Source of the DNA: Colwellia sp. 39_35_sub15_T18
GTDB lineage: Bacteria > Pseudomonadota > Gammaproteobacteria > Enterobacterales > Alteromonadaceae
Assembly: GCA_002162675.1 (NCBI GenBank)
Contig: MAAE01000064.1
Coordinates: 1-64,000 of the forward strand
Direction of reading: 5' to 3'
DNA: 64,000 nucleotides
Below the pieces are notes generated by a model, which saw nothing but the letters and a program-made list of their open reading frames with translations, was not told the origin of the DNA and ran no database searches. This document shows, in pieces, positions 26,961-38,088 of the stretch (position 1 is its first letter; each line of letters opens with the position of its first letter). A program made the translations under genes and the position numbers.

Positions 26961-28847
26961 TTACCGCTGTTCTTTAATCCATTGCTTAACATTACGCTCT
27001 AATACAACCATAGGCACAGCACCGCCAAGTAGCACCACATCGTGAAAGGCACTTAACTCAAACTTATTTCCTAGTTCAGTCTTAGCTTGCTCGCGTAAAG
27101 ACAAAATTTTAAGCATACCTAACTTATAACCCAATGCTTGTCCCGGCCAGGTGATATAGCGCTCTATTTCAGCAACAACATCAGACTCTGCAGTACCTGT
27201 AATGTCACTCATGTAGGTTATTGCTTGCTCGCGTGTCCAACGTTTGTGGTGCATGCCAGTATCAACCACTAAACGTACCGCACGAAACAGCTCTGCCTGC
27301 AAACGTCCTAAATCACCAAAGGGATCATTTTCATAAAGCCCTAACTCACTTGCTACCTTTTCTGAATAGAGCGCCCAACCTTCTGCATAAGCATTATAAG
27401 GCGCTATACGACGTAAAAACGGCAGTGATGCTTGATCCAAATTCAACGACGCTTGCCAATGGTGCCCTGGGTTTGCTTCATGATAAGTCAATGTTTTCAA
27501 ACCAAACTTAGGGTTAGCTTTCATATCGCGTAAATTAATCCAATAGATGCCAGGTTTAGAGCCATCAACTGCTGGCGCACCATCTTGAATTTCGACAGGA
27601 AAAGCGCGCACTTGTACTTGATAGCTCGGCTTGGTTTTAAAAACAGGTGCCATTTTCAGGGTAATTTCATCAATATAACCATTAAGATCAGTTAACAACT
27701 GCTCTCGGCCTGCTTGCGAGTCTTCATACAAAAAACGCGATTCTTCATTTAATGAGACCATTCGAGCACCAACAGTACCTTTTTTGTAGCCTTCACTAAC
27801 AAGAATGCTATTCATTTGCTCGCTAATACGCTTTACTTCATCTAAACCAAGTTGATGAATTTCATCAGCACTTAATGAACTGTCTCCTAACTGGCGGATA
27901 GCTTCTTGATAATAAACTTCACCATTGGGTTGCGCCCAAATACCTGCCTCACTGCGTGCTTTAGTTAACAATTGCTCGGTTGCTGTTGTTATTGACTGGT
28001 AAGCGGGGTAAACCACCTTAGCTACTTTTTCAATAACTTGCGCTGTTAACTGTTGCTTTTGCTGTTCTGAAAGGGAAGTAATCTCGGTTAACTTATCGGT
28101 GAAACTGGTGACAAAAACGTGCGCTTTTGGCTCTGCGTTAGTAAAACCTTTTAAATAGCGTAAGGCACCTGTTACGGTACTTTTAGGTGGCAGCCAATTT
28201 TGTGCACTATCAAAGTTAAGCTTCTCTTCAATGCTGGCAATCATAGTGTCAAATTTGTCTAAACGGGCAATGTAGTTAAGTGCCTCTTGCTTAGAAGTGA
28301 TCGCTTGATCATTTTGCATGATACGGGGAATATCAATTAACGGACCATTAATTTGATTGACAATAAAGGGCGACAAGCCCATCCACACGTCAATATAGCC
28401 GATGGAGAAGTGTTTATGTCCGGCAAAATATTGCGTGATCCCCGCCATTACTTGTTGATTGTCTCTATCCGTATTGGTGGCCTCAGATAATTTATAAGCA
28501 CTAATCTGCGTTGATAACCTTGCTAATGTCTGGCGCAGTTCAGCTTCTTTTTGGGGGCTAAAATCGGCCAGTTGATCATTAAATTCTTTACCAATATCGT
28601 CACTTGATAAACCAAACATGGTCGCTTCTGGCGCTCTTAGTTTAAACAAAGCTTGTGAAGCTTGTTGATAAAGCTCATCTGCCGTTAAATTAGCATGATT
28701 AACTGACTTAGTTTGCTCAACCACAGCAGGCTTTACTTGTGTTGCTTGCGTTGCTTGATTTAGTTCAGTATCGGCTGAGCTAGATTTATCACAACCACTT
28801 AACGCGAAAGCGGTAATTATCGTGGTGCTTATAAGGGTTAATTTCAT
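26961..28847 (-). CDS. DUF885 family lipoprotein, probable metallopeptidase
   Basis: A 628-residue lipoprotein: signal peptide with lipobox ALSGC, lipidated Cys at residue 19, then a charged linker. The family's HEANPGHHWQ motif (near 455) contains the HExxH-like histidines of a zinc peptidase, and a conserved Glu follows in AYAEGWALYSE. It is probably anchored in the envelope and cleaves peptides; the substrate is unknown. It is transcribed alone. Confidence 0.88.
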   Translation of the reverse strand: MKLTLISTTIITAFALSGCDKSSSADTELNQATQATQVKPAVVEQTKSVNHANLTADELYQQASQALFKLRAPEATMFGLSSDDIGKEFNDQLADFSPQKEAELRQTLARLSTQISAYKLSEATNTDRDNQQVMAGITQYFAGHKHFSIGYIDVWMGLSPFIVNQINGPLIDIPRIMQNDQAITSKQEALNYIARLDKFDTMIASIEEKLNFDSAQNWLPPKSTVTGALRYLKGFTNAEPKAHVFVTSFTDKLTEITSLSEQQKQQLTAQVIEKVAKVVYPAYQSITTATEQLLTKARSEAGIWAQPNGEVYYQEAIRQLGDSSLSADEIHQLGLDEVKRISEQMNSILVSEGYKKGTVGARMVSLNEESRFLYEDSQAGREQLLTDLNGYIDEITLKMAPVFKTKPSYQVQVRAFPVEIQDGAPAVDGSKPGIYWINLRDMKANPKFGLKTLTYHEANPGHHWQASLNLDQASLPFLRRIAPYNAYAEGWALYSEKVASELGLYENDPFGDLGRLQAELFRAVRLVVDTGMHHKRWTREQAITYMSDITGTAESDVVAEIERYITWPGQALGYKLGMLKILSLREQAKTELGNKFELSAFHDVVLLGGAVPMVVLERNVKQWIKEQR

Positions 28848-29053
28848 GCTAATTATCTTTTATGGAAAGATTATTGTGCCCTGATTAAAACAAAAGCCTC
28901 TTCGGTTGTAAATATTGCTCATTAAATGCTATCGAGCTCAACTGTAAATAATAGCTGTACATAATTAACTGCAAATAAATTGCCCAACAAATAATTACTC
29001 CAGAACAGGTTATTCTCTTAGAAAATCTATTCATTTCTTGCTATAATCGCGCG

Positions 29054-29068
29054 CCACCTTTTAGGTGG
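29054..29068 (+). promoter_or_regulatory. hairpin at the proposed 5' end of the ygiQ transcript
   Basis: CCACCT and AGGTGG pair over a 3-base loop, just after a TATAAT (29042-29047) that may be the -10 element. The hairpin would start the leader of the upstream ORF and ygiQ. No good -35 was found. Confidence 0.35.
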
Positions 29069-29098
29069 TTAAATTATCAAACCTAAGTAGAGTAAACT

Positions 29099-29218
29099 AT
29101 GAGCCAAGCACAGCCACAAGCCTTATTCGATTATGCCAAATATTGGGCTGAGTGTTATGGATTTACAGATGCTACTCCTTTTTGCCTGGCGCTTGCTATC
29201 TATAGGAGCACAATATGA
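29099..29218 (+). CDS. upstream ORF duplicating the YgiQ N terminus
   Basis: A 39-codon ORF begins [20 protein letters not shown], which closely resembles the start of YgiQ ([18 protein letters not shown]). After that it diverges ([18 protein letters not shown]). Its TGA overlaps the ygiQ ATG (ATGA), so it is arranged for translational coupling. The ygiQ ribosome-binding site (AGGAG, 29203-29207) lies inside it. It is either a partial tandem duplication of the gene start or a coupled leader peptide. Confidence 0.6.
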   Translation: MSQAQPQALFDYAKYWAECYGFTDATPFCLALAIYRSTI

Positions 29219-31512
29219 ATCAATTAGCACATCATCAGCCACAAGGCTTATTCGACTACCCAAAATATTGGGCGGAGTGCTACGGTACTGCTCCTTTTTT
29301 ACCTATGTCTCGTGCTGAGATGGATGTTTTAGGTTGGGATAGCTGCGACATTATTATTGTTACTGGCGACGCCTATGTTGATCATCCAAGCTTTGGCATG
29401 GCGATTATTGGCCGCATGTTAGAGTCACAAGGTTTTCGCGTTGGCATTATTGCTCAGCCAGATTGGCATTCAAAAGATGCTTTTATGCAGCTTGGCAAAC
29501 CAAATTTATTTTTTGGCGTCACCGCTGGCAATATGGACTCAATGATTAATCGATATACTGCTGAGCGTAGAATGCGCCATGATGATGCCTATACGCCAAA
29601 TGACGAAGGCGGCAAGCGCCCAGACCGCGCCGTAACCGCCTACACGCAACGCTGTAAAGAAGCGTTTAAAGGTGTGCCTGTGGTTATTGGTGGCATAGAA
29701 GCAAGCCTGCGCCGCATTGCTCATTATGATTATTGGTCTGATAAAGTACGCCGCTCGGTGTTGTTTGATTCGAAAGCCGATTTACTTATTTATGGTAATG
29801 CTGAACGACCATTAATTGAAATAGCTCATCGCATTGCCCATGGCGAAGACGTGAAAAAAATTACCAATGTCCGTGGTAGTGCTTTTCTTGCTAACCACGC
29901 CCTACCCGGCTGGAAAGGTGTTGATTCACGCGATATTGACAGACCCGGAAAGATAGACCCTATTGCTAATCCTTATGAAGAGATAACGCCAGAAAGCTGT
30001 AGTGATAATGAAGCTCAAATAACTAAAGACGATGCCTCTAAAGATGTCACTAAAACAGCTCAAGTGATCAATATTACGGAAACAAGCTATACCCGAAATA
30101 AAACATGGGCGAACAAAGCCAAGCCTTGGGAAAACACTTATATTAATTTACCTACTTTTGAGCAAGTAAAAGATAATAAGGTAATGTACGCCCATGCGTC
30201 GCGTATTTTTCATCAAGAAGTCAATCCCACGTCTGCTAAACCCTTAGTACAAAGTCACGGCACACGTATTATTTGGTTAAACCCACCAGCAAAACCACTT
30301 TCACAAGACGAAATGGATGGTGTATTTGGCTTGCCTTATCAGCGTGTTCCTCATCCTAGTTATGGCAAAGCAAAAATTCCTGCTTATGACATGATCAAAA
30401 CCTCCATCAATATTATGCGAGGCTGTTTTGGTGGTTGTACTTTTTGCTCTATTACCGAGCATGAAGGCCGCATTATTCAATCACGATCGCATGAATCTAT
30501 CATTGCAGAAATTGAAGATATTAAACTAAAAGTGCCAGGCTTTACGGGAGTAATTTCAGATTTAGGTGGGCCAACCGCCAATATGTATCAGCTTAATTGT
30601 AAAAGCGAAAAAGCCGAGGCAACCTGTCGGAAGCCTTCTTGTGTTTGGCCAACTATATGTGGGCATTTAGATACCGATCATACCCCTACGATTGAACTTT
30701 ACCGTAAAGCCAGAAAAGTAAAAGGCATTAAAAAAGTACTTATTGCTTCAGGCGTTCGTTATGACTTAGCAATACAACATCCTGAATACGTGAAAGAATT
30801 AGCCACTCATCATGTTGGCGGTTATTTAAAAATAGCGCCAGAGCATACTGAAGAAGGTCCTTTAAATAACATGATGAAACCCGGTATGGGCAGTTATGAT
30901 AAATTTAAAGAGATGTTTGATCACTACTCTAAACTCGCCGGTAAAAAACAATATCTAATTCCTTATTTTATCTCAGCACATCCGGGGACAACCGATAAAG
31001 ACATGGTTAATTTGGCGCTGTGGCTTAAAAGTAATGATTTTAAATTAGATCAAGTACAAAATTTTTATCCTTCGCCATTGGCAAATGCCACCACCCTTTA
31101 CCATACTGAGCTAAATTCACTGCGCAACATCACCAGTAAAAATATTGCCAAAAAAGATGGCACGATATCGGTACCTAAAGGCGCAATTCAAAGGCGATTA
31201 CATAAAGCGATTTTACGTTATCACGACTCAAACAACTGGCCTGAAATACGTGCCGCATTAACTAAAATGGGCTTGAGTAAGTTGATTGGCTCAGCACCAA
31301 ACTGCTTAGTGCCTAGAGAAACTCGTAGCGAGCAACGTAATCAAAGCTCAGATAGAAGACAAGGTAAAAATAATGCCAAAGGCTTTAAGAGTAGCCCCGG
31401 ACAGAATAAAGCTAAGAAGGGCTTAACGCGCTTTAGTGACAACCAATTTAACGACAGAACACCTAGCAAACGTAAACCAAGCAAAGCTAAAGTTCAAAAT
31501 AGACATAAATAA
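29215..31512 (+). CDS. ygiQ: YgiQ family radical SAM protein
   Basis: A 765-residue radical SAM protein of unknown reaction. The [4Fe-4S]-SAM motif is CFGGCTFC (near residue 404), in the typical context [21 protein letters not shown]. The B12-binding-like N-terminal region and the DUF3362 C-terminal domain are present; the last ~70 residues are basic and of low complexity. The start is coupled to an upstream ORF that copies its first residues. The function of the family is not established. Confidence 0.93.
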   Translation: MNQLAHHQPQGLFDYPKYWAECYGTAPFLPMSRAEMDVLGWDSCDIIIVTGDAYVDHPSFGMAIIGRMLESQGFRVGIIAQPDWHSKDAFMQLGKPNLFFGVTAGNMDSMINRYTAERRMRHDDAYTPNDEGGKRPDRAVTAYTQRCKEAFKGVPVVIGGIEASLRRIAHYDYWSDKVRRSVLFDSKADLLIYGNAERPLIEIAHRIAHGEDVKKITNVRGSAFLANHALPGWKGVDSRDIDRPGKIDPIANPYEEITPESCSDNEAQITKDDASKDVTKTAQVINITETSYTRNKTWANKAKPWENTYINLPTFEQVKDNKVMYAHASRIFHQEVNPTSAKPLVQSHGTRIIWLNPPAKPLSQDEMDGVFGLPYQRVPHPSYGKAKIPAYDMIKTSINIMRGCFGGCTFCSITEHEGRIIQSRSHESIIAEIEDIKLKVPGFTGVISDLGGPTANMYQLNCKSEKAEATCRKPSCVWPTICGHLDTDHTPTIELYRKARKVKGIKKVLIASGVRYDLAIQHPEYVKELATHHVGGYLKIAPEHTEEGPLNNMMKPGMGSYDKFKEMFDHYSKLAGKKQYLIPYFISAHPGTTDKDMVNLALWLKSNDFKLDQVQNFYPSPLANATTLYHTELNSLRNITSKNIAKKDGTISVPKGAIQRRLHKAILRYHDSNNWPEIRAALTKMGLSKLIGSAPNCLVPRETRSEQRNQSSDRRQGKNNAKGFKSSPGQNKAKKGLTRFSDNQFNDRTPSKRKPSKAKVQNRHK

Positions 31513-31578
31513 ACTTAACTAATTTTTGAACTAAATACCTAAAGCTTAGCTTCATCCATTTAGTTCAAAATCAACGTA

Positions 31579-31642
31579 GAAAATTCAAAGAAGTAGCGCA
31601 GAGTTGACGAATATCAATAAGCACTTCTGACACTGAATTTTC
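31579..31642. repeat. nested-hairpin dispersed repeat, copy 3
   Basis: A perfect 9-bp outer stem (31579-31587 with 31634-31642) encloses AGAAGT...ACTTCT, then AGAG facing TAA around TTGA...TCAA. The arrangement and several bases (GCGC-GAG-TTGACGAA) match the copy at 5001-5066. It lies between ygiQ and ybiT, in the transcribed region upstream of ybiT. Confidence 0.6.
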
Positions 31643-31674
31643 CAGTTTGATGACGAAATAAAGGATAAATAAAC

Positions 31675-33267
31675 GTGCTAGCAGCAAACAACATTACCCA
31701 ACAATTTGGCGCTAAGCCATTATTTGAAAACATTTCACAAAAATTTGGTGGCGGTAACCGTTACGGTTTAATCGGCGCTAATGGCTGTGGAAAATCAACC
31801 TTTATGAAAATTTTAGGCGGCGATTTAGAACAAACCTCAGGCAATGTTAACTTAGATACCGGTGAACGTTTAGGTAAATTACGTCAAGATCAATTTGCTT
31901 TTGAAACCTACAGTGTTATTGATACCGTTATTATGGGGCACACTGAGTTATGGGCGGTAAAAGAAGAGCGTGACAGAATTTATGCCTTGCCAGAAATGAG
32001 TGAAGCCGATGGCATGAAAGTCGGTGATTTAGAGTCTGAATATGCTGAAATGGACGGTTATTCTGCCGAAAGCCGTGCTGGCGAATTATTAATGGGCGTT
32101 GGTATTCCTGTTGAGCAACACTACGGTTTAATGAGCGAAATTGCTCCGGGCTTTAAGTTACGTATTCTACTAGCACAAGCCTTATTTTCTGATCCAGATA
32201 TTTTATTACTTGATGAGCCCACCAACAACTTGGACATTCACACCATTCAATGGCTTGAAGAAACACTTAATGAACGTGATTCAACTATGATCATCATTTC
32301 CCATGATAGACACTTTTTAAATAGTGTTTGTACGCACATGGCTGATTTAGATTATGGTGAACTGCGTGTATTCCCAGGTAATTATGACGAATACATGTTG
32401 GCCGCAACGCAAGCTCGTGCGCGTTTATTATCAGATAACGCCAAGAAAAAAGCACAAATTGGTGAGCTACAAGCCTTCGTTGCTCGTTTTTCTGCCAACG
32501 CATCTAAAGCAAAACAAGCGACCTCAAGAGCCAAGCAAATTGATAAAATTCAACTCGACGAAGTGAAAGCGTCTAGCCGTAGCAATCCATTCATTCGCTT
32601 TGAACAAGAAAAGAAGTTATTCCGTAATGCCCTCGTTATTGAAAAATTAAACAAGAGTTTTGATGACACTCATATCCTAAAAGATATTTCGGCGTTGATT
32701 GAAGTAGGTGAACGTATTGCGATAATTGGTGAAAACGGCATTGGTAAAACCACCTTTTTACGTAGTTTAATGAACGAAGTAGGTTATGAGCTAAGCTCAG
32801 GTGAGTTTACTTGGTCTGAAAACGTCAATATTGGTTACTACGCACAAGATCATGAATACGAATTTGAAAACGATATGACGTTATTTGAATGGATGAGCCA
32901 ATGGCGTCTAGCAACCGATGACGAACAAGCGGTTCGAGGTTATTTAGGGCGTTTATTATTTTCTGCCGATGATATTAAAAAGATGGTCAGCGTACTTTCA
33001 GGTGGTGAGAAAGGCCGGATGTTATTCGGCAAGTTAATGATGCAAAAACCTAATATTTTGGTATTAGATGAACCCACCAACCACATGGATATGGAGTCAA
33101 TCGAATCATTGAATATGGCTTTAGAAAGCTATGAGGGTACGTTGTTATTTGTGAGTCACGACAGAGAGTTTGTATCCACCATAGCGACCCGAATTATTGA
33201 AATAACTAAAGATGGCTATATAGACTTTGCCGGTACGTATGATGAGTACTTAGCCAGCCAAGCATAA
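31675..33267 (+). CDS. ybiT: ABC-F family ATPase YbiT
   Basis: A soluble ribosome-associated ATPase with two ABC domains and no membrane part. Walker A motifs are GANGCGKST (near 35) and GENGIGKTT (near 360); signature LSGGEKGR lies near 443. The N terminus [20 protein letters not shown] matches E. coli YbiT, which fixes the GTG at 31675 as the start, with AAGGA upstream. ABC-F proteins relieve stalled ribosomes; the exact role of YbiT is less clear. Confidence 0.94.
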   Translation: MLAANNITQQFGAKPLFENISQKFGGGNRYGLIGANGCGKSTFMKILGGDLEQTSGNVNLDTGERLGKLRQDQFAFETYSVIDTVIMGHTELWAVKEERDRIYALPEMSEADGMKVGDLESEYAEMDGYSAESRAGELLMGVGIPVEQHYGLMSEIAPGFKLRILLAQALFSDPDILLLDEPTNNLDIHTIQWLEETLNERDSTMIIISHDRHFLNSVCTHMADLDYGELRVFPGNYDEYMLAATQARARLLSDNAKKKAQIGELQAFVARFSANASKAKQATSRAKQIDKIQLDEVKASSRSNPFIRFEQEKKLFRNALVIEKLNKSFDDTHILKDISALIEVGERIAIIGENGIGKTTFLRSLMNEVGYELSSGEFTWSENVNIGYYAQDHEYEFENDMTLFEWMSQWRLATDDEQAVRGYLGRLLFSADDIKKMVSVLSGGEKGRMLFGKLMMQKPNILVLDEPTNHMDMESIESLNMALESYEGTLLFVSHDREFVSTIATRIIEITKDGYIDFAGTYDEYLASQA

Positions 33268-33275
33268 GCTGGCAA

Positions 33276-33356
33276 TAGCTTAGAAATATTTACCACTCAG
33301 AGCACAGAGAATAACAAAATCTCTGTGTAGCATCGCGGCTCGGTGGTAAACAGTTA
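33276..33356 (+). repeat. dispersed intergenic repeat, copy R2
   Basis: Begins TAGCTTAGAAATATTTACCA and ends in GGTGGTAAACAGTTA, with CTCTGTGTAGCATCGCGGCT inside. It is a shorter version of the next copy, lacking the middle module. Confidence 0.65.
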
Positions 33357-33377
33357 CTTTATTTCTTTGTATTTATT

Positions 33378-33503
33378 TAGCTTAGAAATATTTACCACTG
33401 AGAGCACCGAGGTGCTAACGCACTACACTGAGAAGATAACAAAGTCTCTGTGTAGGCTCGAAGAGCCCTCTGTGTAGCATCGCGGCTCGATGGTGAACAG
33501 TTG
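33378..33503 (+). repeat. dispersed intergenic repeat, copy R3
   Basis: Begins with the same 20 bases as R2 and ends GGTGAACAGTTG. It adds a middle module with GCACCGAGGTGC and GGCTCGAAGAGCCC palindromes. R2 and R3 form a direct tandem pair between ybiT and rlmJ; R1 at 25665 is inverted relative to them. Confidence 0.65.
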
Positions 33504-33591
33504 CCCTTTGTTTATATTGAGCTTCTTGAAAATAAGTTTATCTAAAAATTAAACACCTATAATTAAACATCTATAGTAATAAGGATTTATT

Positions 33592-34440
33592 TTGTTAAGT
33601 TACCGTCATGCCTTCCATGCAGGCAATTTTGCTGATGTATTAAAGCATAGTGTATTAACACTTGTGCTCGATTATATGACCCGCAAAGAAAAAGGTTTTC
33701 ATTATATTGATAGCCACTCCGGTGCAGGCATGTATCAACTTAGCGATGAATATGCACAAAAAACCGGTGAATATAAAAACGGTATTGCCAAATTAATCAA
33801 TGACGACAACATTCCAGAGGCTTTGCAGCCCTATATTGATTTAATTAAAGAACTCAACCCTAGTAACAGCACGGGTGAGTTAGATTTATATCCCGGTTCA
33901 CCAGGCATTGCCAAACGTTTTATGCGCCGCCAAGACAGCACTCACTTATTTGAATTACATTCTACCGACATTCAACATTTGACTGATTTTTGTTATCGCT
34001 GGAAAAAAGTATTTGTTAAGCAAAGTGATGGCTACCAAGGGGTTTTAGGTTTATTACCGCCGCCAAGCCGCCGTGGTGTGGTACTTATTGATCCCCCTTA
34101 TGAGCTAAAAGAAGATTATCACAAAGCAGTTAACACTATCATCAAGGCCTATAAAAAATTTGCTACCGGCACTTATATACTTTGGTATCCAGTAGTTAAG
34201 CGTGAGTTAGTAGATAGTATGAAGGCTTCTTTCGTCAATAGTGAAGTTAAAAACTTATTACAACTAGAGTTTTGTTTATCCGATGATACTGATGAATATG
34301 GTATGACTGGCACTGGGCTCTTTATCGTTAACCCGCCTTGGCAGTTGGCTGCCCAGATGAATGAAGTATTACCTTATTTAAAAACTAAACTAGGCAATAC
34401 AGACTCAAATTTTACTGTTGAGCACCTCATTGCTGAATAA
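33592..34440 (+). CDS. rlmJ: 23S rRNA (adenine-2030-N6)-methyltransferase
   Basis: Methylates A2030 of 23S rRNA. The 282-residue protein starts MLSYRHAFHAGNFADVLKH, which matches E. coli RlmJ and fixes a TTG start codon at 33592, with AAGGA upstream. The catalytic motif is LIDPPYELK (near 165); SHSGAGMYQ near 42 is the SAM-binding loop. It is transcribed alone and convergent with the next gene. Confidence 0.94.
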   Translation: MLSYRHAFHAGNFADVLKHSVLTLVLDYMTRKEKGFHYIDSHSGAGMYQLSDEYAQKTGEYKNGIAKLINDDNIPEALQPYIDLIKELNPSNSTGELDLYPGSPGIAKRFMRRQDSTHLFELHSTDIQHLTDFCYRWKKVFVKQSDGYQGVLGLLPPPSRRGVVLIDPPYELKEDYHKAVNTIIKAYKKFATGTYILWYPVVKRELVDSMKASFVNSEVKNLLQLEFCLSDDTDEYGMTGTGLFIVNPPWQLAAQMNEVLPYLKTKLGNTDSNFTVEHLIAE

Positions 34441-34473
34441 TAAAATTTTTGTTTTAAAAAAAGCTTTTAAAAG

Positions 34474-34884
34474 TTAACGGCGATATTGACGATGCTGCGG
34501 TAAATTGTCGTTAATATCAAACCAATCCGCTTTTGATTCAGTATAAATATGCGCATCGGGATGCACGGGCTCAAGTTTATCAAAAGCAGCTAAAGCAATT
34601 TCTATGGTATGTTCACGACGGTTATATTGCGACTCAAATAACAGACTTGAGCCACAACAACGACAAAAAGTTCGTACAGTGTCATTATTAGCGCGATACT
34701 CTTTTAAAAGTTCTTCACCTGATAACCAATGTAGAGCCACTGTTTTTGCTTCGACAAATGTAGAGAAAGCTGCACCATGAAATTTTTGACACATTTTACA
34801 GTGACAATGCCCAACAGGGCCTTGAAACTTATCAACGGCAAAAGTGACTTGTTTACATAAACAGCTACCCGTATTTTTCATCAA
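34474..34884 (-). CDS. GFA/CENP-V family zinc protein
   Basis: A 136-residue protein with the zinc-binding cysteines of the glutathione-dependent formaldehyde-activating (Gfa) fold: CLCKQV near residue 8, CHCKMCQKFHGAAF near 28, and CRCCGSSLLF near 75. Some members help glutathione react with formaldehyde; most are untested. No formaldehyde pathway gene is adjacent, so the role is open. Confidence 0.87.
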   Translation of the reverse strand: MMKNTGSCLCKQVTFAVDKFQGPVGHCHCKMCQKFHGAAFSTFVEAKTVALHWLSGEELLKEYRANNDTVRTFCRCCGSSLLFESQYNRREHTIEIALAAFDKLEPVHPDAHIYTESKADWFDINDNLPQHRQYRR

Positions 34885-34972
34885 CTTAATACCTTAAGTA
34901 ATTTCTGCTTTAAACAAGTAGATTCCAGCTTAAGAGACAACGGGAATAACATGAATAGCTAATAATTATATT

Positions 34973-36322
34973 TTATTTAACTTCATCAAGATCATTATCT
35001 TCTATTTGCTGCGCTGTTAACGCTTTCTTGCGCTTAATTATTGGCATATCGCCAACATCTTTCGCGACATGAAAAGTCTTTTTAGCAGCTTTCTTAACCT
35101 TAGTCGTTGGTGACTTATCTGTCTTTATATCTTTAACTTTAGCTGCTTTAGCACTAACTTTTTTCGGCTTCAAGCCTTTGAATTTACCCGTCAAGCCTTT
35201 AACCTGAGCAAAGCTAATAGTTTGCTCTAATAAACCTTCAACATTTTTAAAACTTAACCAATCTTTCGGGCCAACAAAAGCAATAGCATCACCTTTACTA
35301 CCTGCGCGACCTGTACGGCCAATGCGATGAATAAATTCTTCAGCATGCTTTGGCATATCAAAATTAATAATCAGTGACACATTCACTAAATCTAAACCAC
35401 GCGAAGCTAAATCTGTGGTCACTAATATTTTGTGATGTCCTTTACTAAAGCCTTCCATTATTTGGTTACGTTGGCTTTGAATTAACTCACCACTTAAGGC
35501 GACAGCACTTAACTCTTGTTCAATCAGTAAATTAGCCAAGCGTTCAGTATCGCTACGCGTTGCGGTGAATATGATCACTTGCTGATAGCTTTCAGCCTTT
35601 AAAAAGTGCTGCAATAAAGCCTCTTTATGGTCAAGATTATCCGCCAAATAAAAACGTTTATGGATGTCATTATGCTCAGTAAAAGCACCACCAATGGCGA
35701 TACGCTTTGGTTTTTTCAATAGCTCTTGGGCAAAGTCATTAACCTGAGCATGATCTAAGGTGGCAGAAAACAGCAAAGTTTGACGTTTTCGATGATCCGC
35801 GGCTTCATTGATTTGGCTTAACTGTTTAGCAAAACCTAAATCAAGCATGCGATCGGCTTCATCTAAAATCAGTAGCTCTAAGCCGTTTAAATAAAAGTGT
35901 CCTTGCGTTAAGTGATCAGCCAAACGTCCCGGCGTGGCAACAATAAAGTGCGGGTCTTTTTCAAGTACCTTCACTTGATCATTAAAATTCTCACCGCCTA
36001 AAATAAGTACTGCTTTAAATTGAGTATTGGAAGTAAACAAACGCAATTGGCTAAACACTTGTTTCGCCAGCTCTCGCGTTGGCGTTAAAATAACCACTCG
36101 AGGATCGCGCTTAGACAAAGCACGATTTTTCATTAACCGCTGTAAAGCAGGAAGAATAAACGCCAGTGTTTTACCTGAACCCGTTTTTGATGAAGCAATT
36201 AAATCATGCCCCTGCATTGCAGCAGGTATTGCTTGCTGCTGAATTTCAGTCGGCGCAGTAAAACCCAAATGTTCTACCGTATCGATTAAACGACTTTCTA
36301 AGCCAAAATCACTAAATTGCAC
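34973..36322 (-). CDS. DEAD-box RNA helicase (SrmB/RhlE-like)
   Basis: An ATP-dependent RNA helicase of 449 residues. Motifs in order are the Q motif (PTEIQQQAIP), I (SSKTGSGKT), Ia (PTRELAKQ), II (DEAD), III (SAT) and VI (HRIGRTGRAG). The C-terminal ~80 residues are lysine-rich and probably bind RNA. Which E. coli helicase it equates to is uncertain. Likely roles are ribosome assembly or RNA decay in the cold. It follows gltX on the same strand with a 62-base gap. Confidence 0.92.
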   Translation of the reverse strand: MQFSDFGLESRLIDTVEHLGFTAPTEIQQQAIPAAMQGHDLIASSKTGSGKTLAFILPALQRLMKNRALSKRDPRVVILTPTRELAKQVFSQLRLFTSNTQFKAVLILGGENFNDQVKVLEKDPHFIVATPGRLADHLTQGHFYLNGLELLILDEADRMLDLGFAKQLSQINEAADHRKRQTLLFSATLDHAQVNDFAQELLKKPKRIAIGGAFTEHNDIHKRFYLADNLDHKEALLQHFLKAESYQQVIIFTATRSDTERLANLLIEQELSAVALSGELIQSQRNQIMEGFSKGHHKILVTTDLASRGLDLVNVSLIINFDMPKHAEEFIHRIGRTGRAGSKGDAIAFVGPKDWLSFKNVEGLLEQTISFAQVKGLTGKFKGLKPKKVSAKAAKVKDIKTDKSPTTKVKKAAKKTFHVAKDVGDMPIIKRKKALTAQQIEDNDLDEVK

Positions 36323-36384
36323 CTATATCTCCTAACACTTTACCTAAACCTACGAAACCCAAACTTATCTTGCCAAAAAAATGA

Positions 36385-37797
36385 TTAATTAGCCGCAATG
36401 CGTTCTTCAACAACCACTAGAGCTTGGTCAATGCGTGCAAGTACTTTGTTTTTATCAAGTAAAGCCAAAGTAACATCAAGCGAAGGAGAATTACCGCCAC
36501 CTGTGGCAGCAACACGCAGTGGCATGCCTACTTTGCCCATACCAACTTCTAACTCTTCTGCGGTGTCATTAATTGCCGCATGAATAAGTGCTGGCTGCCA
36601 ATCAGTTAACGCAGCTAATTTCGCTTTCACTAATAATAATGGCTCTTTAACCACAGGGCGCAAATGTTTTTTCACCGCTTTAGCATCAAGTTCAGTAAAG
36701 TCTTCGTAAAAATAGCGAGAAATTTCAGCCATTTCTTTTAAGGTTTTAACGCGATCTGCTTGTACTTTGACAATTTCTGCTAACGCTGGACCATTTTCGG
36801 TATTAATGCCCTGCTCTTTTATATGCCATGCTAAATGTTCAGCAACATATTCAGGCGCTAAGGTTTTCATATAATGCTGGTTTACCCAGATAAGTTTGTC
36901 GGTATTAAAACCTGATGGCGCACGATTACAGTCTTTCAAATCAAATAACTCAATCATTTCTTCACGAGAAAATATCTCTTGATCGCCATGCGACCAACCT
37001 AAACGTACTAAATAGTTTAGCAAAGCTTCGGGTAAATAACCGTCATCACGATATTGCATAACACCCACGGCACCGTGACGCTTAGATAAACGTTTACCAT
37101 CATCACCTAAAATCATCGGAATGTGAGCATATTCAGGAAGATCCGCACCTAATGCCAAAAGAATATTAATTTGCTTAGGCGTATTAGAAATATGATCATC
37201 GCCACGTACTACATGACTTACTTTCATATCCCAATCATCAACCACAACCGTTAAATTATATGTAGGTGTGCCATCACTGCGGGCAATAATTAAGTCATCT
37301 AACTGTTGGTTACTAATCGTGATATCGCCTTTCACCATATCATTAATAACGACATCACCCTCTAATGGATTTTTAAAACGAATAACATAAGGTTTATCTG
37401 TTGGGTGATCAGTGCGTTCACGCCATAAGCCATTATACTTTTCAATTTCGCCCTTAGCTTTGGCTTCCTCACGCATTACTTCTATTTCTTCTACCGTGCT
37501 ATAACAACGATAAGCATTGCCTGATTCAAGCAATTGCTCAATCACTTCTTTATAACGGTCAAAACGTTCAGTTTGAAAATAAGGACCGTGAGTCCACTCA
37601 AGGTTTAGCCAGTTCATACCATCCATAATGGCGTCAACTGATGCTTGGGTAGAGCGCTCAATATCGGTATCTTCAATACGTAAAATAAAATCGCCGCCAT
37701 TTTTTTGTGCATAAAGCCAACTATATAAAGCAGTACGTGCACCGCCAACATGTAAATAACCTGTGGGGCTAGGAGCGAAACGAGTAGTTAAAGTCAT
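36385..37797 (-). CDS. gltX: glutamyl-tRNA synthetase
   Basis: This class I synthetase charges tRNA-Glu. The HIGH-type motif is [14 protein letters not shown] at residues 8-21 and the KMSKS-type motif is KRLSKRHG near 240. The 470-residue length is normal. It lies divergently next to a valine tRNA cluster, as in E. coli where the valU operon adjoins gltX, which supports the call and the conservation of the locus. Confidence 0.96.
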   Translation of the reverse strand: MTLTTRFAPSPTGYLHVGGARTALYSWLYAQKNGGDFILRIEDTDIERSTQASVDAIMDGMNWLNLEWTHGPYFQTERFDRYKEVIEQLLESGNAYRCYSTVEEIEVMREEAKAKGEIEKYNGLWRERTDHPTDKPYVIRFKNPLEGDVVINDMVKGDITISNQQLDDLIIARSDGTPTYNLTVVVDDWDMKVSHVVRGDDHISNTPKQINILLALGADLPEYAHIPMILGDDGKRLSKRHGAVGVMQYRDDGYLPEALLNYLVRLGWSHGDQEIFSREEMIELFDLKDCNRAPSGFNTDKLIWVNQHYMKTLAPEYVAEHLAWHIKEQGINTENGPALAEIVKVQADRVKTLKEMAEISRYFYEDFTELDAKAVKKHLRPVVKEPLLLVKAKLAALTDWQPALIHAAINDTAEELEVGMGKVGMPLRVAATGGGNSPSLDVTLALLDKNKVLARIDQALVVVEERIAAN

Positions 37798-38044
37798 AAG
37801 ATTCTCAATATCAAAAGCCTAAGCAACGAAAGTGATGGCTCAGAAAAGTAAATAGGGCTAAAAATTGACGGCATTTTACCACTGTGTTTAAGTTAATTCA
37901 TCTTTTAACAAGGTTTGTTTGCAACTAATAATTAAAGTGATGAATATATTTTGATACGAATGCAGACAAAAACGCCGTAATGAACAAAAATAAATCAAAC
38001 AGCAACTTATTTGAAAATAATTAGCCATTTTAGTAGCTTTTATG

Positions 38045-38072
38045 TTGACAGCTTTTTGGATCTCCCTATAAT
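38045..38072 (+). promoter_or_regulatory. strong sigma-70 promoter of the tRNA array
   Basis: TTGACA (38045-38050) and TATAAT (38067-38072) are both perfect, with 16 bases between them. A G/C-rich stretch (ACGCCCCC) follows, typical of stringently controlled stable-RNA promoters. The first tRNA begins 17 bases after the -10 element. Confidence 0.9.
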
Positions 38073-38088
38073 ACGCCCCCACAGAGAC

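Noticed and set aside
37888-38082. 64-codon open frame between gltX and the tRNA array
   Set aside because: It runs through the tRNA promoter on the opposite strand and has no recognisable similarity.
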